NCBI RefSeq assembly: GCF_014698935.1 | Contig: NZ_JACVMN010000002.1 | Coordinates: 62,001-126,000, forward strand | Origin: Flagellimonas sp. S3867 | GTDB lineage: Bacteria; Bacteroidota; Bacteroidia; Flavobacteriales; Flavobacteriaceae | Direction: 5' to 3' | Length of the DNA stretch: 64,000 nucleotides | Shown: positions 1 through 8,528 of the stretch, piece by piece | Numbering within the stretch: position 1 is the stretch's first letter | Layout: each line of letters opens with the position of its first letter | Notes under the pieces: model-generated | What the model saw: the letters and a program-made list of their open reading frames with translations, nothing else | Database searches by the model: none | What the model was told of the DNA's origin: nothing | Made by a program: the position numbers and the translations under genes

Positions 1-1
1 G

Positions 2-844
2 CAAGAAGTGAATCGTCCCGAAGGAGATGAAAACTGGCAGTTTTTTGACTCGTCACAAGCCATTGCATGGAAAACGGGAACCAGTTTTGGGTTTAAGGAT
101 GCCTGGGCGGTTGGGGTTACACCAAAATATGCCATTGGAATCTGGGTTGGTAATGCAGATGGTGAAGGCAGACCTGGACTCACTGGAATTACAGCCGCGG
201 CACCACTGCTTTTTGATGTTTTGGACGCATTGCCACGAAGTGGATGGTTTCAGGAACCTTTTGATGACCTAATTGAACTGGAAGTTTGTAAGGAAAGTGG
301 ATTTATAGCCTCAACATTTTGTGATATCATTCAGAAAGAGCTGTTACCAATAAAAGGAACTAGAAGTAAACAATGCCCCTATCATCATCAAATGTTTTTG
401 GACAAAGAGGGGGAATTCAGAGTAAATTCGGATTGTTATCCTCTGGAAAATATGGTACAGAAAAATTGGTTCAGCTTACCTACGGTGGTTGAATATTATT
501 ATGCCAATTCCCACCCCAATTATAAGAGTCTGCCCTCTTTTTTGGAAGGGTGCCATGCCGAAGAAAAGCAATTGATGGAGTTTATCTATCCCAAAAAGAA
601 TGAAGAAATTCTTTTGCCACGGGACTTGGGCAAAACTTCTAAAGAAATCATATTTAAACTGGCTCACCAACAACCGGAAAGCACAGTACATTGGTATTTG
701 GACGAAACTTATATTGGGTCAACCTCCAACTTTCACGAATTGATTATTGAAACACAACTTCGCAACTACAAATTAACCGCGGTTGATGATGAAGGCAATA
801 GAATTCAACAGAATCTGAATATACAAATGGCTACCGAAAATTAA
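2..844 (+). CDS. pbpC: Penicillin-binding protein 1C, C-terminal part (5' end outside window)
   Basis: This is the C-terminal part of a bifunctional peptidoglycan glycosyltransferase/transpeptidase of the PBP1C type, which polymerises and cross-links cell wall in the periplasm. The reading frame is open to the left edge, so the glycosyltransferase domain and the transpeptidase serine lie outside the window. Visible are the transpeptidase KTGTS box about 22 residues in, the following segment of the same domain (AVGVTPKYAIGIWVGNADG), and a C-terminal beta domain of about 90 residues (from FIYPKKNEEILLP onward) like the BiPBP_C domain that ends PBP1C proteins. The gene runs convergently into der with four bases between the stop codons. 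Assignment to PBP1C rather than PBP1A/B rests on this C-terminal domain. Confidence 0.9.
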   Translation, partial: QEVNRPEGDENWQFFDSSQAIAWKTGTSFGFKDAWAVGVTPKYAIGIWVGNADGEGRPGLTGITAAAPLLFDVLDALPRSGWFQEPFDDLIELEVCKESGFIASTFCDIIQKELLPIKGTRSKQCPYHHQMFLDKEGEFRVNSDCYPLENMVQKNWFSLPTVVEYYYANSHPNYKSLPSFLEGCHAEEKQLMEFIYPKKNEEILLPRDLGKTSKEIIFKLAHQQPESTVHWYLDETYIGSTSNFHELIIETQLRNYKLTAVDDEGNRIQQNLNIQMATEN

Positions 845-848
845 ATCT

Positions 849-2150
849 TTACTTTTTTCGCATAAAAATGGTGATTGGCACACCGGTAAAATCGAAGTTT
901 TCTCTAAGCTTGTTCTCCAAAAAACGTTTGTATGGCTCTCTCACATATTGCGGCAGATTACAGAAAAAGGCAAATTGCGGATAGTGAGATGGTAATTGTG
1001 TACAGAACTTGATCTTTACATATTTTCCTTTGTAAGCAGGGGGAGGTGTATGCTCAATAATGGGCAGCATAATATCGTTCAGTTTGCGGGTGACAATCTT
1101 TTTCGAACGGTTTTTATAAACATCAACAGCGGTTTCGATAGCCTTAAAAATTCGCTGCTTATTCAATACGGAAATAAAAAGGATGGGGACATCATCAAAA
1201 GGCTCGATGATTTTTTTAATTTTTTGGGTAAATTCTTTTACGGAGTTGGTCTCTTTTTCAACCAAATCCCACTTATTTACCAAAATAACGATTCCCTTAT
1301 TGTTTCGCTGTGCCAACCAGAAAATATTCTGCACCTGTCCATCAAATCCACGAGTGGCATCTAAAAGTAAAATACAAACATCACAATGTTCAATGGCCCT
1401 AACGGAACGCATCACCGAATAAAACTCCAGGTCTTCCTTTACCTTAGCTTTTCTCCGTATTCCTGCCGTATCCACCAAATTAAACTCGAATCCAAATCTG
1501 TTGTATTTGGTATCAATACTATCTCTAGTAGTCCCTGCAATATCGGTTACAATATAACGGTCTTCACCAATAAGCGCATTAATAAATGATGATTTTCCGG
1601 CATTGGGCCTTCCTACCACAGCAAATCGAGGTAATTCACTTTCCTCCTCCTCAATATCGGGAAGTACCTCAACCAAAGCATCCAAAAGCTCTCCGGTTCC
1701 ACTGCCATTAATGCTCGATAGGGTATAATACTCTCCCAGCCCCAAAGCATAAAATTCCACGGCATCCGCATCACGTTGTGCATTATCAACCTTGTTTACA
1801 GCCAAAAACACGGGTTTGTCAACTTTACGAAGCAATCTGGAAACGTCTTCATCCATTCCGGTGACACCAGATTCTACATCGACCATAAAAATGATGGCAT
1901 CCGCCTCATCTATGGCCAGTTCTACTTGTTTATCGATTTCCTGTTCAAAGATGTCGTCACTACCAACAACATATCCACCGGTATCGATCAATGAGAATTC
2001 CTTTCCATTCCAATCACTCTTGCCGTAATGGCGGTCGCGTGTAACTCCGCTCACGGCATCTACAATAGCTTCGCGGCGTTGTATCAATCGGTTAAAAAAA
2101 GTGGATTTCCCAACATTAGGCCTCCCCACAATGGCAACAATAGCGCCCAT
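849..2150 (-). CDS. der: Ribosome biogenesis GTPase Der (EngA)
   Basis: Der is an essential double-GTPase that acts in late assembly of the 50S ribosomal subunit in the cytoplasm. The protein has two complete G domains in tandem. The first has GRPNVGKS at residues 9-16, DTGG at 56-59 and NKVD near 118. The second has GRPNAGKS near 180, DTAG, and NKWD. A C-terminal KH-like domain ends in FMRKK. The length of 433 residues is normal. I start at the ATG giving [16 protein letters not shown]. An in-frame ATG two codons upstream (2156) and a TTG at 2159 are possible but would add only two or three residues. The gene is divergent from the small membrane protein at 2227 and convergent with pbpC. A TAnnTTTG box lies just upstream at 2167-2174. 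Confidence 0.96.
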   Translation of the reverse strand: MGAIVAIVGRPNVGKSTFFNRLIQRREAIVDAVSGVTRDRHYGKSDWNGKEFSLIDTGGYVVGSDDIFEQEIDKQVELAIDEADAIIFMVDVESGVTGMDEDVSRLLRKVDKPVFLAVNKVDNAQRDADAVEFYALGLGEYYTLSSINGSGTGELLDALVEVLPDIEEEESELPRFAVVGRPNAGKSSFINALIGEDRYIVTDIAGTTRDSIDTKYNRFGFEFNLVDTAGIRRKAKVKEDLEFYSVMRSVRAIEHCDVCILLLDATRGFDGQVQNIFWLAQRNNKGIVILVNKWDLVEKETNSVKEFTQKIKKIIEPFDDVPILFISVLNKQRIFKAIETAVDVYKNRSKKIVTRKLNDIMLPIIEHTPPPAYKGKYVKIKFCTQLPSHYPQFAFFCNLPQYVREPYKRFLENKLRENFDFTGVPITIFMRKK

Positions 2151-2166
2151 CTGCATCAAATTTTGG

Positions 2167-2174
2167 CAAAAGTA
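2167..2174 (-). promoter_or_regulatory. -7 promoter box for der
   Basis: On the minus strand this reads TACTTTTG, which matches the Bacteroidota -7 consensus TAnnTTTG. The expected transcription start would be about ten bases upstream of the der ATG, giving a very short leader. I see no good TTTG element at the expected -33 distance, so this is tentative. Confidence 0.35.
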
Positions 2175-2226
2175 CCATTATTTATGTAGAAAAAATGATA
2201 CCTTTTTCAATCAATGTCAACTACTT

Positions 2227-2730
2227 ATGAGTGACCTAACCAATGAAATTGTATTACGGCCTCGTTTTGAGCTGTCCCTTAACACAGAACTGGAACAATT
2301 AAAACTGGTTTTTGACGAATGTTCCAAGGAGCCTTTTTTGGTAAAACGCTTGGATGAGCATATATATATCAAGTTTAAAAAGAAAGATACTACGTTCTGG
2401 ACGCCCCAATTACATTTGGAGCTTACATCATTTGAAAAGGGAGTAAGTAAGATTCATGGCGTGTTTGGACCCAACCCCACACTGTGGACGTTTTTTATGT
2501 TTCTACATTTCGGAGTTGGTACGCTTTTCTTAATTCTTGGAGCTTTCGCGTATTCCAATTATTTGTTGGGTAAGGATATTAAATTATGGATTGCGGGAAT
2601 GGTTTTTCTGGTCGTGATTTGGTTTGTGTTATATGCTTTTGGAAGGATGGGAAAGTCCAAAGGGCAACCGCAGATGAATCAACTTAAAGATTATATAAGA
2701 GAGTTGATTTTGGATTTGAACAAGGAGTAA
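2227..2730 (+). CDS. Conserved two-helix membrane protein, function unknown
   Basis: This gene codes for 167 residues. The open frame extends further upstream, but that part lies over the der promoter and start, so the ATG at 2227 (MSDLTNEIVLRP) is the likely start. The N-terminal half, about 95 residues, is soluble and mixed alpha/beta. Two hydrophobic segments follow, near residues 90-112 (WTFFMFLHFGVGTLFLILGA) and 122-142 (WIAGMVFLVVIWFVLYAFG), and the tail is short and charged. The topology suggests an inner-membrane protein with both ends in the cytoplasm. It is divergent from der with a 76-base gap. I do not recognise a named family. Confidence 0.8.
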   Translation: MSDLTNEIVLRPRFELSLNTELEQLKLVFDECSKEPFLVKRLDEHIYIKFKKKDTTFWTPQLHLELTSFEKGVSKIHGVFGPNPTLWTFFMFLHFGVGTLFLILGAFAYSNYLLGKDIKLWIAGMVFLVVIWFVLYAFGRMGKSKGQPQMNQLKDYIRELILDLNKE

Positions 2731-2793
2731 AATTAAACCCTTAACCATTTACCCTTCACCCTTCAACACTTACCCTCAAAAGACCCGCGAAAT

Positions 2794-3678
2794 TTAATTA
2801 TTGTACCCAAACCGTCTTAGTTGTCGGGAATTACTGCGCCAATTTTTATTCACCTTTACATAGAGCTCGATATGCACCTGTTTGTCAAAGAATTTTTCCA
2901 AATCCTTGCGAGATTCCACGCCAACCCTTTTTAGCGCACTACCCTTATGACCGATTATGATTCCTTTTTGGGTATCACGTTCTACCATAATTACGGAACG
3001 AATGCGGATGATATCCTCATCTTCGATAAACTCTTCAGTTTCCACTTCTACCGCATATGGAATCTCCTTTTTGTAGTGCATCAATATTTTCTCACGGATA
3101 GTCTCGTTCACAAAAAATCGCTCCGGCTTGTCCGTAAGTTGGTCTTTTGGGTAATAGGGCGGTGCTTCTGGTAGGAGTTCAATAATCCGCTCAAAGACTT
3201 CTTTTACATTAAAGTTTTCCAATGCTGAAATGGGATGGATTTCGGCTTTGGGAAGTAAGCTTTGCCAATGTTGTATTTGCTCTTCCAACACTTGCTGTTC
3301 GGAAGTATCTATTTTGTTGATGAGCAACAACACTGGAATATTGCTGCTTTGAATCTTTTGGAAGAAGGCTTCATCTTTTAACGCTTTTTCTCCAATCTCC
3401 ACCATATAAAGTAACACATCGGCATCCTCAAAGGCCGATTTTACAAAATCCATCATCGAAGATTGCAACTCGTACGCAGGCTTAATAATTCCCGGAGTGT
3501 CGGAAAGAATCGCCTGAAAATCATCCCCGTTCACAATTCCCAAGATTCGATGGCGTGTAGTCTGTGCTTTTGAGGTAATAATGGAAAGTTTCTCACCCAC
3601 AAAAGCATTCATCAAGGTAGATTTACCCACGTTGGGGTTGCCGATTATATTTACAAAACCTGCTTTATGCTTTTTCAT
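2794..3678 (-). CDS. era: GTPase Era
   Basis: Era binds the 3' end of 16S rRNA and assists 30S subunit maturation. The 294-residue protein is of usual length. It has the G1 motif GNPNVGKS at residues 13-20, DTPG near 60, and NKID near 122. A C-terminal KH RNA-binding domain carries the GHKG loop (IIIGHKGSALKRVG). Its ATG lies inside the last codons of the upstream symporter gene, with a 14-base overlap on the same strand, so translation is probably coupled to it. No other gene follows downstream on this strand before the gap at 2731-2793, which holds only low-complexity CCCTTNACC-like sequence. Confidence 0.96.
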   Translation of the reverse strand: MKKHKAGFVNIIGNPNVGKSTLMNAFVGEKLSIITSKAQTTRHRILGIVNGDDFQAILSDTPGIIKPAYELQSSMMDFVKSAFEDADVLLYMVEIGEKALKDEAFFQKIQSSNIPVLLLINKIDTSEQQVLEEQIQHWQSLLPKAEIHPISALENFNVKEVFERIIELLPEAPPYYPKDQLTDKPERFFVNETIREKILMHYKKEIPYAVEVETEEFIEDEDIIRIRSVIMVERDTQKGIIIGHKGSALKRVGVESRKDLEKFFDKQVHIELYVKVNKNWRSNSRQLRRFGYNN

Positions 3679-5032
3679 GCTTAATTTTTGAAAAATATTT
3701 TTTTGCTGCCAAATTCACTTTGGGAGACAGATATAGCACCGCTATCATATTTGGAATAACCATTAACGCGTAGGCCAAATCTATCAGGTTAATAACCAAA
3801 TCCACAGAAGCTACCGCTGCAAAAACAATGGTCGCCACAAAATACCAATTGTAGTATTTCCCAATTTTGGCATTGGTCAAAAACGAGAGGCATTTTACCC
3901 CGTAGTATGAATAGGTGAACAGAGTTGACAAAGCAAAGGCAGAAACAATGATCATGAGCAGCACATCCCCATACCCAAACAAGGATTTTTTAAAGGCAAT
4001 CAAAGTCATCAATATCCCATTACTTTCAGCTTCCAAATACGCCCCGCTTAAAATAATCACTATTGCAGTCAATGTACATACAATAATAGTATCTATAAAA
4101 GGGCCTAACATGGCCACCAAACCTTCTTGTACAGGCTCATCGGTTTTGGATTGACCATGGTACATGGGCGCGCTACCCAATCCTGCTTCATTGGAAAACA
4201 TAGCACGACGTACGCCTAATATCACCAATCCCCAAAAACCTCCCTTGACCATGGTATCAAAATTGAAAGCTTCCATCACAATAAGTTTTAAGGAGGGAAG
4301 AACCTCAGTAGCATTGTTCACCATGACTACCAAAACGGCAACAAAGTATACCAATACCATAAACGGCACTATTGCAGAAGCTACTTTTGCAATTTTTTTG
4401 AGTCCCCCAAAAATGACAAACGAGGTAATAATGGCAAGAGATATCCCAACAATCAATTTCCAATTAAAATCTCCTAACATGGCCAAACTTTCGTCTGGTT
4501 TTACCACATTCATGAAGGTCTGCGTAAACTGGTTGGCTGTAAATACCCCGAGAAAACCAAAAAGCCCTGCGATACAGAAAAAAGTGGCCAGTGGCTTCGC
4601 TTTTCTGCCAATACCCTGGGTAATGTAGAACATGGGACCACCTTGCAATTTTCCTTCAGAATCAGTTCCCCGGAACATTATGGAAAGGCTACAAGAATAG
4701 AATTTGATGCACATTCCAATCAGTGCGGTGACCCAAATCCAGAAAACAACACCTGGACCACCCATATATATAGCAATAGCTACTCCCGAAATGTTTCCAA
4801 GACCTACAGTTGCAGCTACTGCTGCCGATAGTGCCTGTAAATGACTTACGTCTCCTTTCGCGTCTTCTTTATCATACTTTCCAGCTGTAATAGCGATGGC
4901 ATGACCAAAGTAACGATATGGTAAAAATTTGGATTGAAAAACAAGGAACAAACCGCCGCCAATTAAAAAAATGAGCATTGCCCATTCGGTATAGGGTAAC
5001 ATTCCGGATAAAAAGTCATTGATTATTTCCAT
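3665..5032 (-). CDS. Alanine/glycine:cation symporter (AGCS) family transporter
   Basis: This is a sodium- or proton-coupled small amino acid importer in the inner membrane, of the AGCS family. With the ATG at 5032 (MEIINDFLSGMLPYTEW) it is 455 residues. A longer in-frame extension to 5086 exists but is less likely. About ten to eleven hydrophobic helices are visible. Family signatures include GGGLFLVFQSKFLPYRYF near the N-terminus, VAATVGLGNISGVAIAIYMGGPG, GGPMFYITQGIG and FSNEAGLGSAPMYHG. The last segment is the conserved AGCS substrate/sodium-site region. It overlaps the era start by 14 bases and forms a two-gene unit with it. The exact substrate cannot be told from the sequence. Confidence 0.93.
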   Translation of the reverse strand: MEIINDFLSGMLPYTEWAMLIFLIGGGLFLVFQSKFLPYRYFGHAIAITAGKYDKEDAKGDVSHLQALSAAVAATVGLGNISGVAIAIYMGGPGVVFWIWVTALIGMCIKFYSCSLSIMFRGTDSEGKLQGGPMFYITQGIGRKAKPLATFFCIAGLFGFLGVFTANQFTQTFMNVVKPDESLAMLGDFNWKLIVGISLAIITSFVIFGGLKKIAKVASAIVPFMVLVYFVAVLVVMVNNATEVLPSLKLIVMEAFNFDTMVKGGFWGLVILGVRRAMFSNEAGLGSAPMYHGQSKTDEPVQEGLVAMLGPFIDTIIVCTLTAIVIILSGAYLEAESNGILMTLIAFKKSLFGYGDVLLMIIVSAFALSTLFTYSYYGVKCLSFLTNAKIGKYYNWYFVATIVFAAVASVDLVINLIDLAYALMVIPNMIAVLYLSPKVNLAAKKYFSKIKHEKA

Positions 5033-5210
5033 GGTTTCGAAGGTAGTTATTTCGATTAAAATTTTACTAAAGGATATGCATTTCAATTCATTTTCAAATA
5101 AAAGCGGGGAAATCCAAACAAAACTTAAAAAAGATACTTCGTCAGGCTCAGTATTAGTTCAGCTATTTGATTTGAATTCTTTCCGTTTTTCAAATCAAAG
5201 TCTCACTAAA

Positions 5211-5243
5211 TTTGGAAATAAACCAAAAACGGTTGTATATTTG
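5211..5243 (+). promoter_or_regulatory. Promoter of the tRNA-Met gene
   Basis: TTTG at 5211-5214 and TATATTTG at 5236-5243, separated by 21 bases, match the Bacteroidota -33 and -7 elements. Transcription would begin near 5250, a few bases before the tRNA. Confidence 0.7.
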
Positions 5244-5253
5244 CCGTCCACAT

Positions 5254-5329
<76 letters not shown>

Positions 5330-5339
5330 GAAAAGACAA

Positions 5340-5367
5340 GGGTTTCAAGAGATTGAAGCCCTTTTTT
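5340..5367 (+). terminator. Terminator after the tRNA, supplied by the element
   Basis: GGGTTTCAA and TTGAAGCCC form a nine-pair stem (one G:U) with loop GAGA, followed by six T. It stands just inside attL and so belongs to the element, replacing the chromosomal terminator displaced beyond attR. Confidence 0.72.
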
Positions 5368-5386
5368 AATGTCTAAAATTGACTCA

Positions 5387-5406
5387 GGTACAACATAGGT
5401 ACAACA
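5387..5406 (+). repeat. Left arm-type repeat, GGTACAACA twice
   Basis: GGTACAACATAGGTACAACA occurs here, 58 bases inside attL, and again in the same orientation at 16252-16271. It contains two GGTACAACA units separated by TA. Such subterminal repeats are where the N-terminal arm-binding domain of tyrosine integrases binds. That role is inferred from position only. Confidence 0.5.
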
Positions 5407-5560
5407 ATTGACATTTTTTTAATTATCCATTTCAAATGAGCCTATTCAAATTGTTTTGATACTAAACACCCTTGTTAATCTATGAATTCTTGGCTTAAGC
5501 CTATGGGGTTTTAGAACTTTAAACTTTTCTTTTGACTTAAAAAATTATATGAGTTGTTAG

Positions 5561-5589
5561 AAAAAAAGCACCACTTGAAGCGGTGCTTT
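5561..5589 (-). terminator. Terminator of the 5617-6330 lipoprotein gene
   Basis: AAAGCACC and GGTGCTTT pair around a nine-base loop. The A-run at 5561-5567 gives a U-tract on the minus-strand transcript. It lies 27 bases after the stop codon. Confidence 0.72.
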
Positions 5590-5616
5590 CGATACAGAAT
5601 AAAGATGTGTTGTTAA

Positions 5617-6330
5617 CTACTGATTGATCAAGTCCGCTGTTTCCTTGATGTTGTCCTTTAAATCTTTAGCGATTTCTTGATTGCCATCTTGATCGTTTGG
5701 GAATATTTCTATGGTGCCATTTTCATTACCATCTAAGGCAAGGCTCAAGTCGATTTGTTTTAGGGAGTTTAAAAATTGATCCATGTTGAAATCAACGGTA
5801 AAATTGATGACTCCCCCAGACACTTGAACTCCCGTGCTTCTTCCTACATCCAGATTTTCGCTGGTATCGTGCCAGAAAATAAAAGGAATGTCATTGATTG
5901 TACCTTCAATATAAATAGACCTATCGTAAAGATTATCGGTAGTTGGAAGGCCTTCATCTTTATGGAATTTAAAGCGAAGTTCCTTGTATGTTCCATCGGG
6001 TACAATAACATCGCCAATAGTTTGTGTAATTGCATCACTACCGTTCAAAAGGTCTATTTGGTAGGGACCCCTAAACTGAATTTCGTCGGTATCTAAGCTA
6101 CTGTTTGAGTCGTCATCATTTTTAAAAACCACATCCCTGATTGAAATACGGAAATCGGTAAAAATGACATTTTCGTTGTTCTTTCCCGTAAAAGAGACTG
6201 ATTTTGACGTGGTGCCCCCTGCATTGGATACCGCAACTTTAAGGCGAATTCGACTATCGTCAATTTCATCACTGGAACAACTTCCCATAAACAAGGTCAT
6301 TGTACTAAAAAATAAAATGGAATACTTCAT
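5617..6330 (-). CDS. Lipoprotein, DUF4382-like, function unknown
   Basis: The gene codes for 237 residues. A lipoprotein signal peptide ends in FMGSC with the lipidated cysteine at 17, followed by SSDEIDDS. This acidic stretch resembles the surface-export signal known for lipoproteins of this phylum. The rest is a predicted beta-rich domain. The pattern FRISIRDVVFKND, then YQIDLLNG, then PDGTYKELRFKFHKDEG resembles DUF4382-type domains, in which a ligand- or substrate-like loop precedes a YKELRF strand. That resemblance is moderate. The gene is the leftmost cargo gene of the element, on its own with a terminator after it and about 170 bases before the next gene. No catalytic motif is visible. 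Confidence 0.85.
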   Translation of the reverse strand: MKYSILFFSTMTLFMGSCSSDEIDDSRIRLKVAVSNAGGTTSKSVSFTGKNNENVIFTDFRISIRDVVFKNDDDSNSSLDTDEIQFRGPYQIDLLNGSDAITQTIGDVIVPDGTYKELRFKFHKDEGLPTTDNLYDRSIYIEGTINDIPFIFWHDTSENLDVGRSTGVQVSGGVINFTVDFNMDQFLNSLKQIDLSLALDGNENGTIEIFPNDQDGNQEIAKDLKDNIKETADLINQ

Positions 6331-6453
6331 AACAATTGAATTTGGTTAATACGTAAGATTTGAAACTTTTATTATAAAACAATCTAAGCCCTATTTTTCC
6401 TGAAAAAAATAGAAGTAATTTTCAACTACTTTATAACCAATAAATTGGAAACT

Positions 6454-6479
6454 AAAAAAGAGCGGCGCTAACCGCTCTT
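6454..6479 (-). terminator. Terminator of the crp-DUF2892 unit
   Basis: AAGAGCGG and CCGCTCTT pair around CGCTAA. The six A at 6454-6459 become a U-tract on the minus strand. It lies 23 bases past the DUF2892 stop. Confidence 0.72.
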
Positions 6480-6502
6480 AGCTTAGTGTTTAGATAGCTG
6501 TT

Positions 6503-6712
6503 TTACTCTTTTTTTGTTGGACAGGTACTTATACCAAAGGGGGCGTAGAGCGGGCAGAAGCTAATAAAGCTGGTAAGCACAAAGACTCCGCCCAAAACCA
6601 GCAGTACAATTCCCAAAGTACCACTGATGGTTCCTGTAAAATACAGTATGGCAATTATAGCTGCAACAACAAAACGGATGATTCGGTCCGCAGATCCCAT
6701 ATTTTTTTTCAT
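6503..6712 (-). CDS. DUF2892 (YgaP-type transmembrane) protein
   Basis: This is a 69-residue membrane protein of the DUF2892 family. Family marks are the N-terminal NMGSADRIIRFVVA, two hydrophobic helices (residues about 12-30 and 33-50) and the motif FCPLYAPFGISTC near the end. In some bacteria this domain is fused to a rhodanese or sits beside sulfur- or redox-related genes, but its role is not settled. Here it is the last gene of a short minus-strand unit that begins with a Crp/Fnr regulator, a common neighbour for this family in flavobacteria. Confidence 0.9.
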   Translation of the reverse strand: MKKNMGSADRIIRFVVAAIIAILYFTGTISGTLGIVLLVLGGVFVLTSFISFCPLYAPFGISTCPTKKE

Positions 6713-6723
6713 TTCATAAAAAT

Positions 6724-6819
6724 TTAGTTAGACAAATATTCAACGAGCAATATGATAGCTGTGATGACCGATATGCAAATAATGCAGATCAACAAAAGTT
6801 TTAGCAGTTTTTTGCCCAT
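6724..6819 (-). CDS. Possible 31-residue single-helix membrane peptide
   Basis: From the ATG at 6819 the frame codes for MGKKLLKLLLICIICI followed by more hydrophobic residues and the tail EYLSN. This gives a positive N-terminus, one transmembrane helix and a short acidic end. It lies between crp and DUF2892 on the same strand, with 11 bases before the next start. The frame is open further upstream into crp, but a start inside crp is less likely. The composition looks like a real small membrane protein, yet there is no homology to lean on. Confidence 0.4.
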   Translation of the reverse strand: MGKKLLKLLLICIICISVITAIILLVEYLSN

Positions 6820-6871
6820 TTTTACTTTTATCAAAGCTAATGAAGCATGTGGATCTGTGCAGTGACTTTGG

Positions 6872-7492
6872 TCACAACCGAAGTACCTGTATTTTATTTC
6901 CAATTTGCTCAATCATGCCCTCTCCCTCCAGTTTTTTCAGTACACGGCTTACTACTTCCCTAACAGTGCCGACTTCATTTGCGAGTTGTTGATGGGATAT
7001 TTGCAAAGGATTTTCCTTTTTGAGCAGGACCTTGTCCCTTAAATGGCTATATACCCGTTTGTCCATCCTGTCAAACAATACATGGTGGATAGTGTCCAAC
7101 AGTTCTGCATATCGACCTTTATATTGCTGAAAGAAAAAGCTGTTGATCTTAGGGTTTTCCTTGGTCATAGCATCCAATTTATCCACGGGCACAAGGATGG
7201 CCTCGGTATCTTCTTCGGTTATGGCATATACTTGGCTGGGCTCATTATTGATACTTGCCGAAAAAGACATAATGCAACTTTGGTTGGGCTGTATATAATA
7301 GAGCAACAGTTCCCTGTCCTCATAGCGCGTAAAAACCTTAATCAATCCTTTTTTCACAAAGGGAACGACCTTTACAAATTGCCCTTCCCTTAGAACTTCG
7401 GTTCCCTTGGTTATATTTTGAACTATGCCCACCTGGGCCATTTTTTCAAAGAGGGATTCAAATTTGGATAAATCTTCCATGCGGAGGTGCAT
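6872..7492 (-). CDS. Crp/Fnr family transcriptional regulator
   Basis: The 206-residue protein has an N-terminal cyclic-nucleotide-binding-type beta barrel. Examples are LREGQFVKVVPFVKKGLIKVFTRY at about residues 33-56 and the YIQPNQSCIMSFSASIN segment. A long dimer helix follows, and then a C-terminal winged helix with HTH (ISHQQLANEVGTVREVVSRV). The cysteine cluster of Fnr oxygen sensors is absent. The RxxxS arginine of cAMP-binding Crp is not evident either, so the effector is unknown. The start is uncertain between ATG 7492 and ATG 7480 (MEDLSKFESLF). It is the first gene of a unit with the small peptide and the DUF2892 gene and probably controls them or itself. Confidence 0.92.
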   Translation of the reverse strand: MHLRMEDLSKFESLFEKMAQVGIVQNITKGTEVLREGQFVKVVPFVKKGLIKVFTRYEDRELLLYYIQPNQSCIMSFSASINNEPSQVYAITEEDTEAILVPVDKLDAMTKENPKINSFFFQQYKGRYAELLDTIHHVLFDRMDKRVYSHLRDKVLLKKENPLQISHQQLANEVGTVREVVSRVLKKLEGEGMIEQIGNKIQVLRL

Positions 7493-7505
7493 TTGACCTT
7501 AAATA

Positions 7506-7539
7506 TAAAAAAACCGCCCCAAGTAATAGTTTGGGGCGG
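7506..7539 (-). terminator. Terminator of the two-lipoprotein operon
   Basis: CCGCCCCAA (7514-7522) and TTGGGGCGG (7531-7539) form a perfect nine-pair stem with an eight-base loop. The A-run at 7506-7513 becomes a U-tract on the minus strand. It ends the operon 8529-10313 / 7621-8511 and also separates it from crp. Confidence 0.78.
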
Positions 7540-7620
7540 CAACCAACCTTCTTCTCCATAGCAGGGGAAACCTCATTCCATTTTTTAACGGCTGGATTTG
7601 CCAATTAAGAATTGGGGCAC

Positions 7621-8511
7621 TTATTTTTCAAAAGTCAATAGGTCCGTATCGCCATCACCACCACTTTCATGGATCAGCTCAATCTTATTCGCCGAAAAGG
7701 AAACAATGTTCCAGTCTTCGGAAAGCTCGGCAAAATCGGCCGGGGAGGCGAAGAAAATATTAAAATCAATCTCACCTGTGGTCTGTCCCTCATTGAAATT
7801 ACCAAGGGTACAGCCATTTCTAAAACGTAACCGGTCTTCACCATTGATTCTTAGGTCTACATTCGATTCACCATTGTACAGTTCAATTTCATGGAGGGTC
7901 CATGTATCGGGTATGTCGGTCAGGTCGGCTATGCTCAAGACCACTTGAATGTTGTTTCCGCTGCCCGAAGCTTCCCAAGTACCTGAATAGCTATCCGAGC
8001 CCGTTGTGACAGTTACGGCACCATCCGACGAAAAGTTGAAATCATAGCCTACAAAATTGTCTTCTAGGTCATTGTTGCTTCCTCTTTCGAGTTTTTCAAC
8101 AAACCAATCGGAACATCCCGATAAAACTCCTACAAGTTGTTCCACCGTACAACCATTACAATCGTCTTCAATATTATTATTTGAGCTATCGTCATCGGAA
8201 TCGTCGCTGGAGTCATCATCAATGGTCACGGACCAAGTTCCCGTTACCGTGGTATTTCCATTTTCGGCCACCAGACTTCCATCGATATTAAAGCTAAAAC
8301 CATATCCATCAAAGTTTGCGGTCTCATTTTTTCCTGAATCAACAAAGTTTGTCACCGACCAAGTGTCGGAAGTTGCCGTATTGGTAATTTCCTCCACATC
8401 AGCCTGTAATTGCGCCAGATTGGCCGCTTCATCGTTTTCGCCATCTGTTGTGCAGGAGGTTGCCCATAGGGCAAGCATTAAAATTCCAAGATTTAAAATG
8501 TACTTTTTCAT
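7621..8511 (-). CDS. Acidic modular lipoprotein with a nested domain
   Basis: This is a 296-residue lipoprotein with its lipobox cysteine at 20 (LWATSC) and an acidic tail after it. It is made of lipocalin-like repeats also found in the next gene upstream. Each repeat has an opening tryptophan, a GYxFxFxxDG strand pair and a GTW strand. A type A module opens at about residues 50-98 (WSVTNFVDSG ... GTWSV). It is interrupted by an Asp/Ser-rich linker and a whole type B module, from CNGCTVEQL to RLRFRNGC. It then resumes with SEDWNIVSFSANKIEL and closes with LLTFEK. The gene follows the 594-residue lipoprotein gene after 17 bases, so they are cotranscribed. No enzymatic motif is seen. A ligand- or calcium-binding surface role is a guess. 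Confidence 0.86.
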   Translation of the reverse strand: MKKYILNLGILMLALWATSCTTDGENDEAANLAQLQADVEEITNTATSDTWSVTNFVDSGKNETANFDGYGFSFNIDGSLVAENGNTTVTGTWSVTIDDDSSDDSDDDSSNNNIEDDCNGCTVEQLVGVLSGCSDWFVEKLERGSNNDLEDNFVGYDFNFSSDGAVTVTTGSDSYSGTWEASGSGNNIQVVLSIADLTDIPDTWTLHEIELYNGESNVDLRINGEDRLRFRNGCTLGNFNEGQTTGEIDFNIFFASPADFAELSEDWNIVSFSANKIELIHESGGDGDTDLLTFEK

Positions 8512-8528
8512 AGTATTCTATTTTGGGT

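Noticed and set aside
2731..2793. Small CCCTTNACC-like repeat array
   Set aside because: The stretch is short and degenerate and resembles low-complexity sequence near 38270 as well. It is not clear enough to name as a repeat family.
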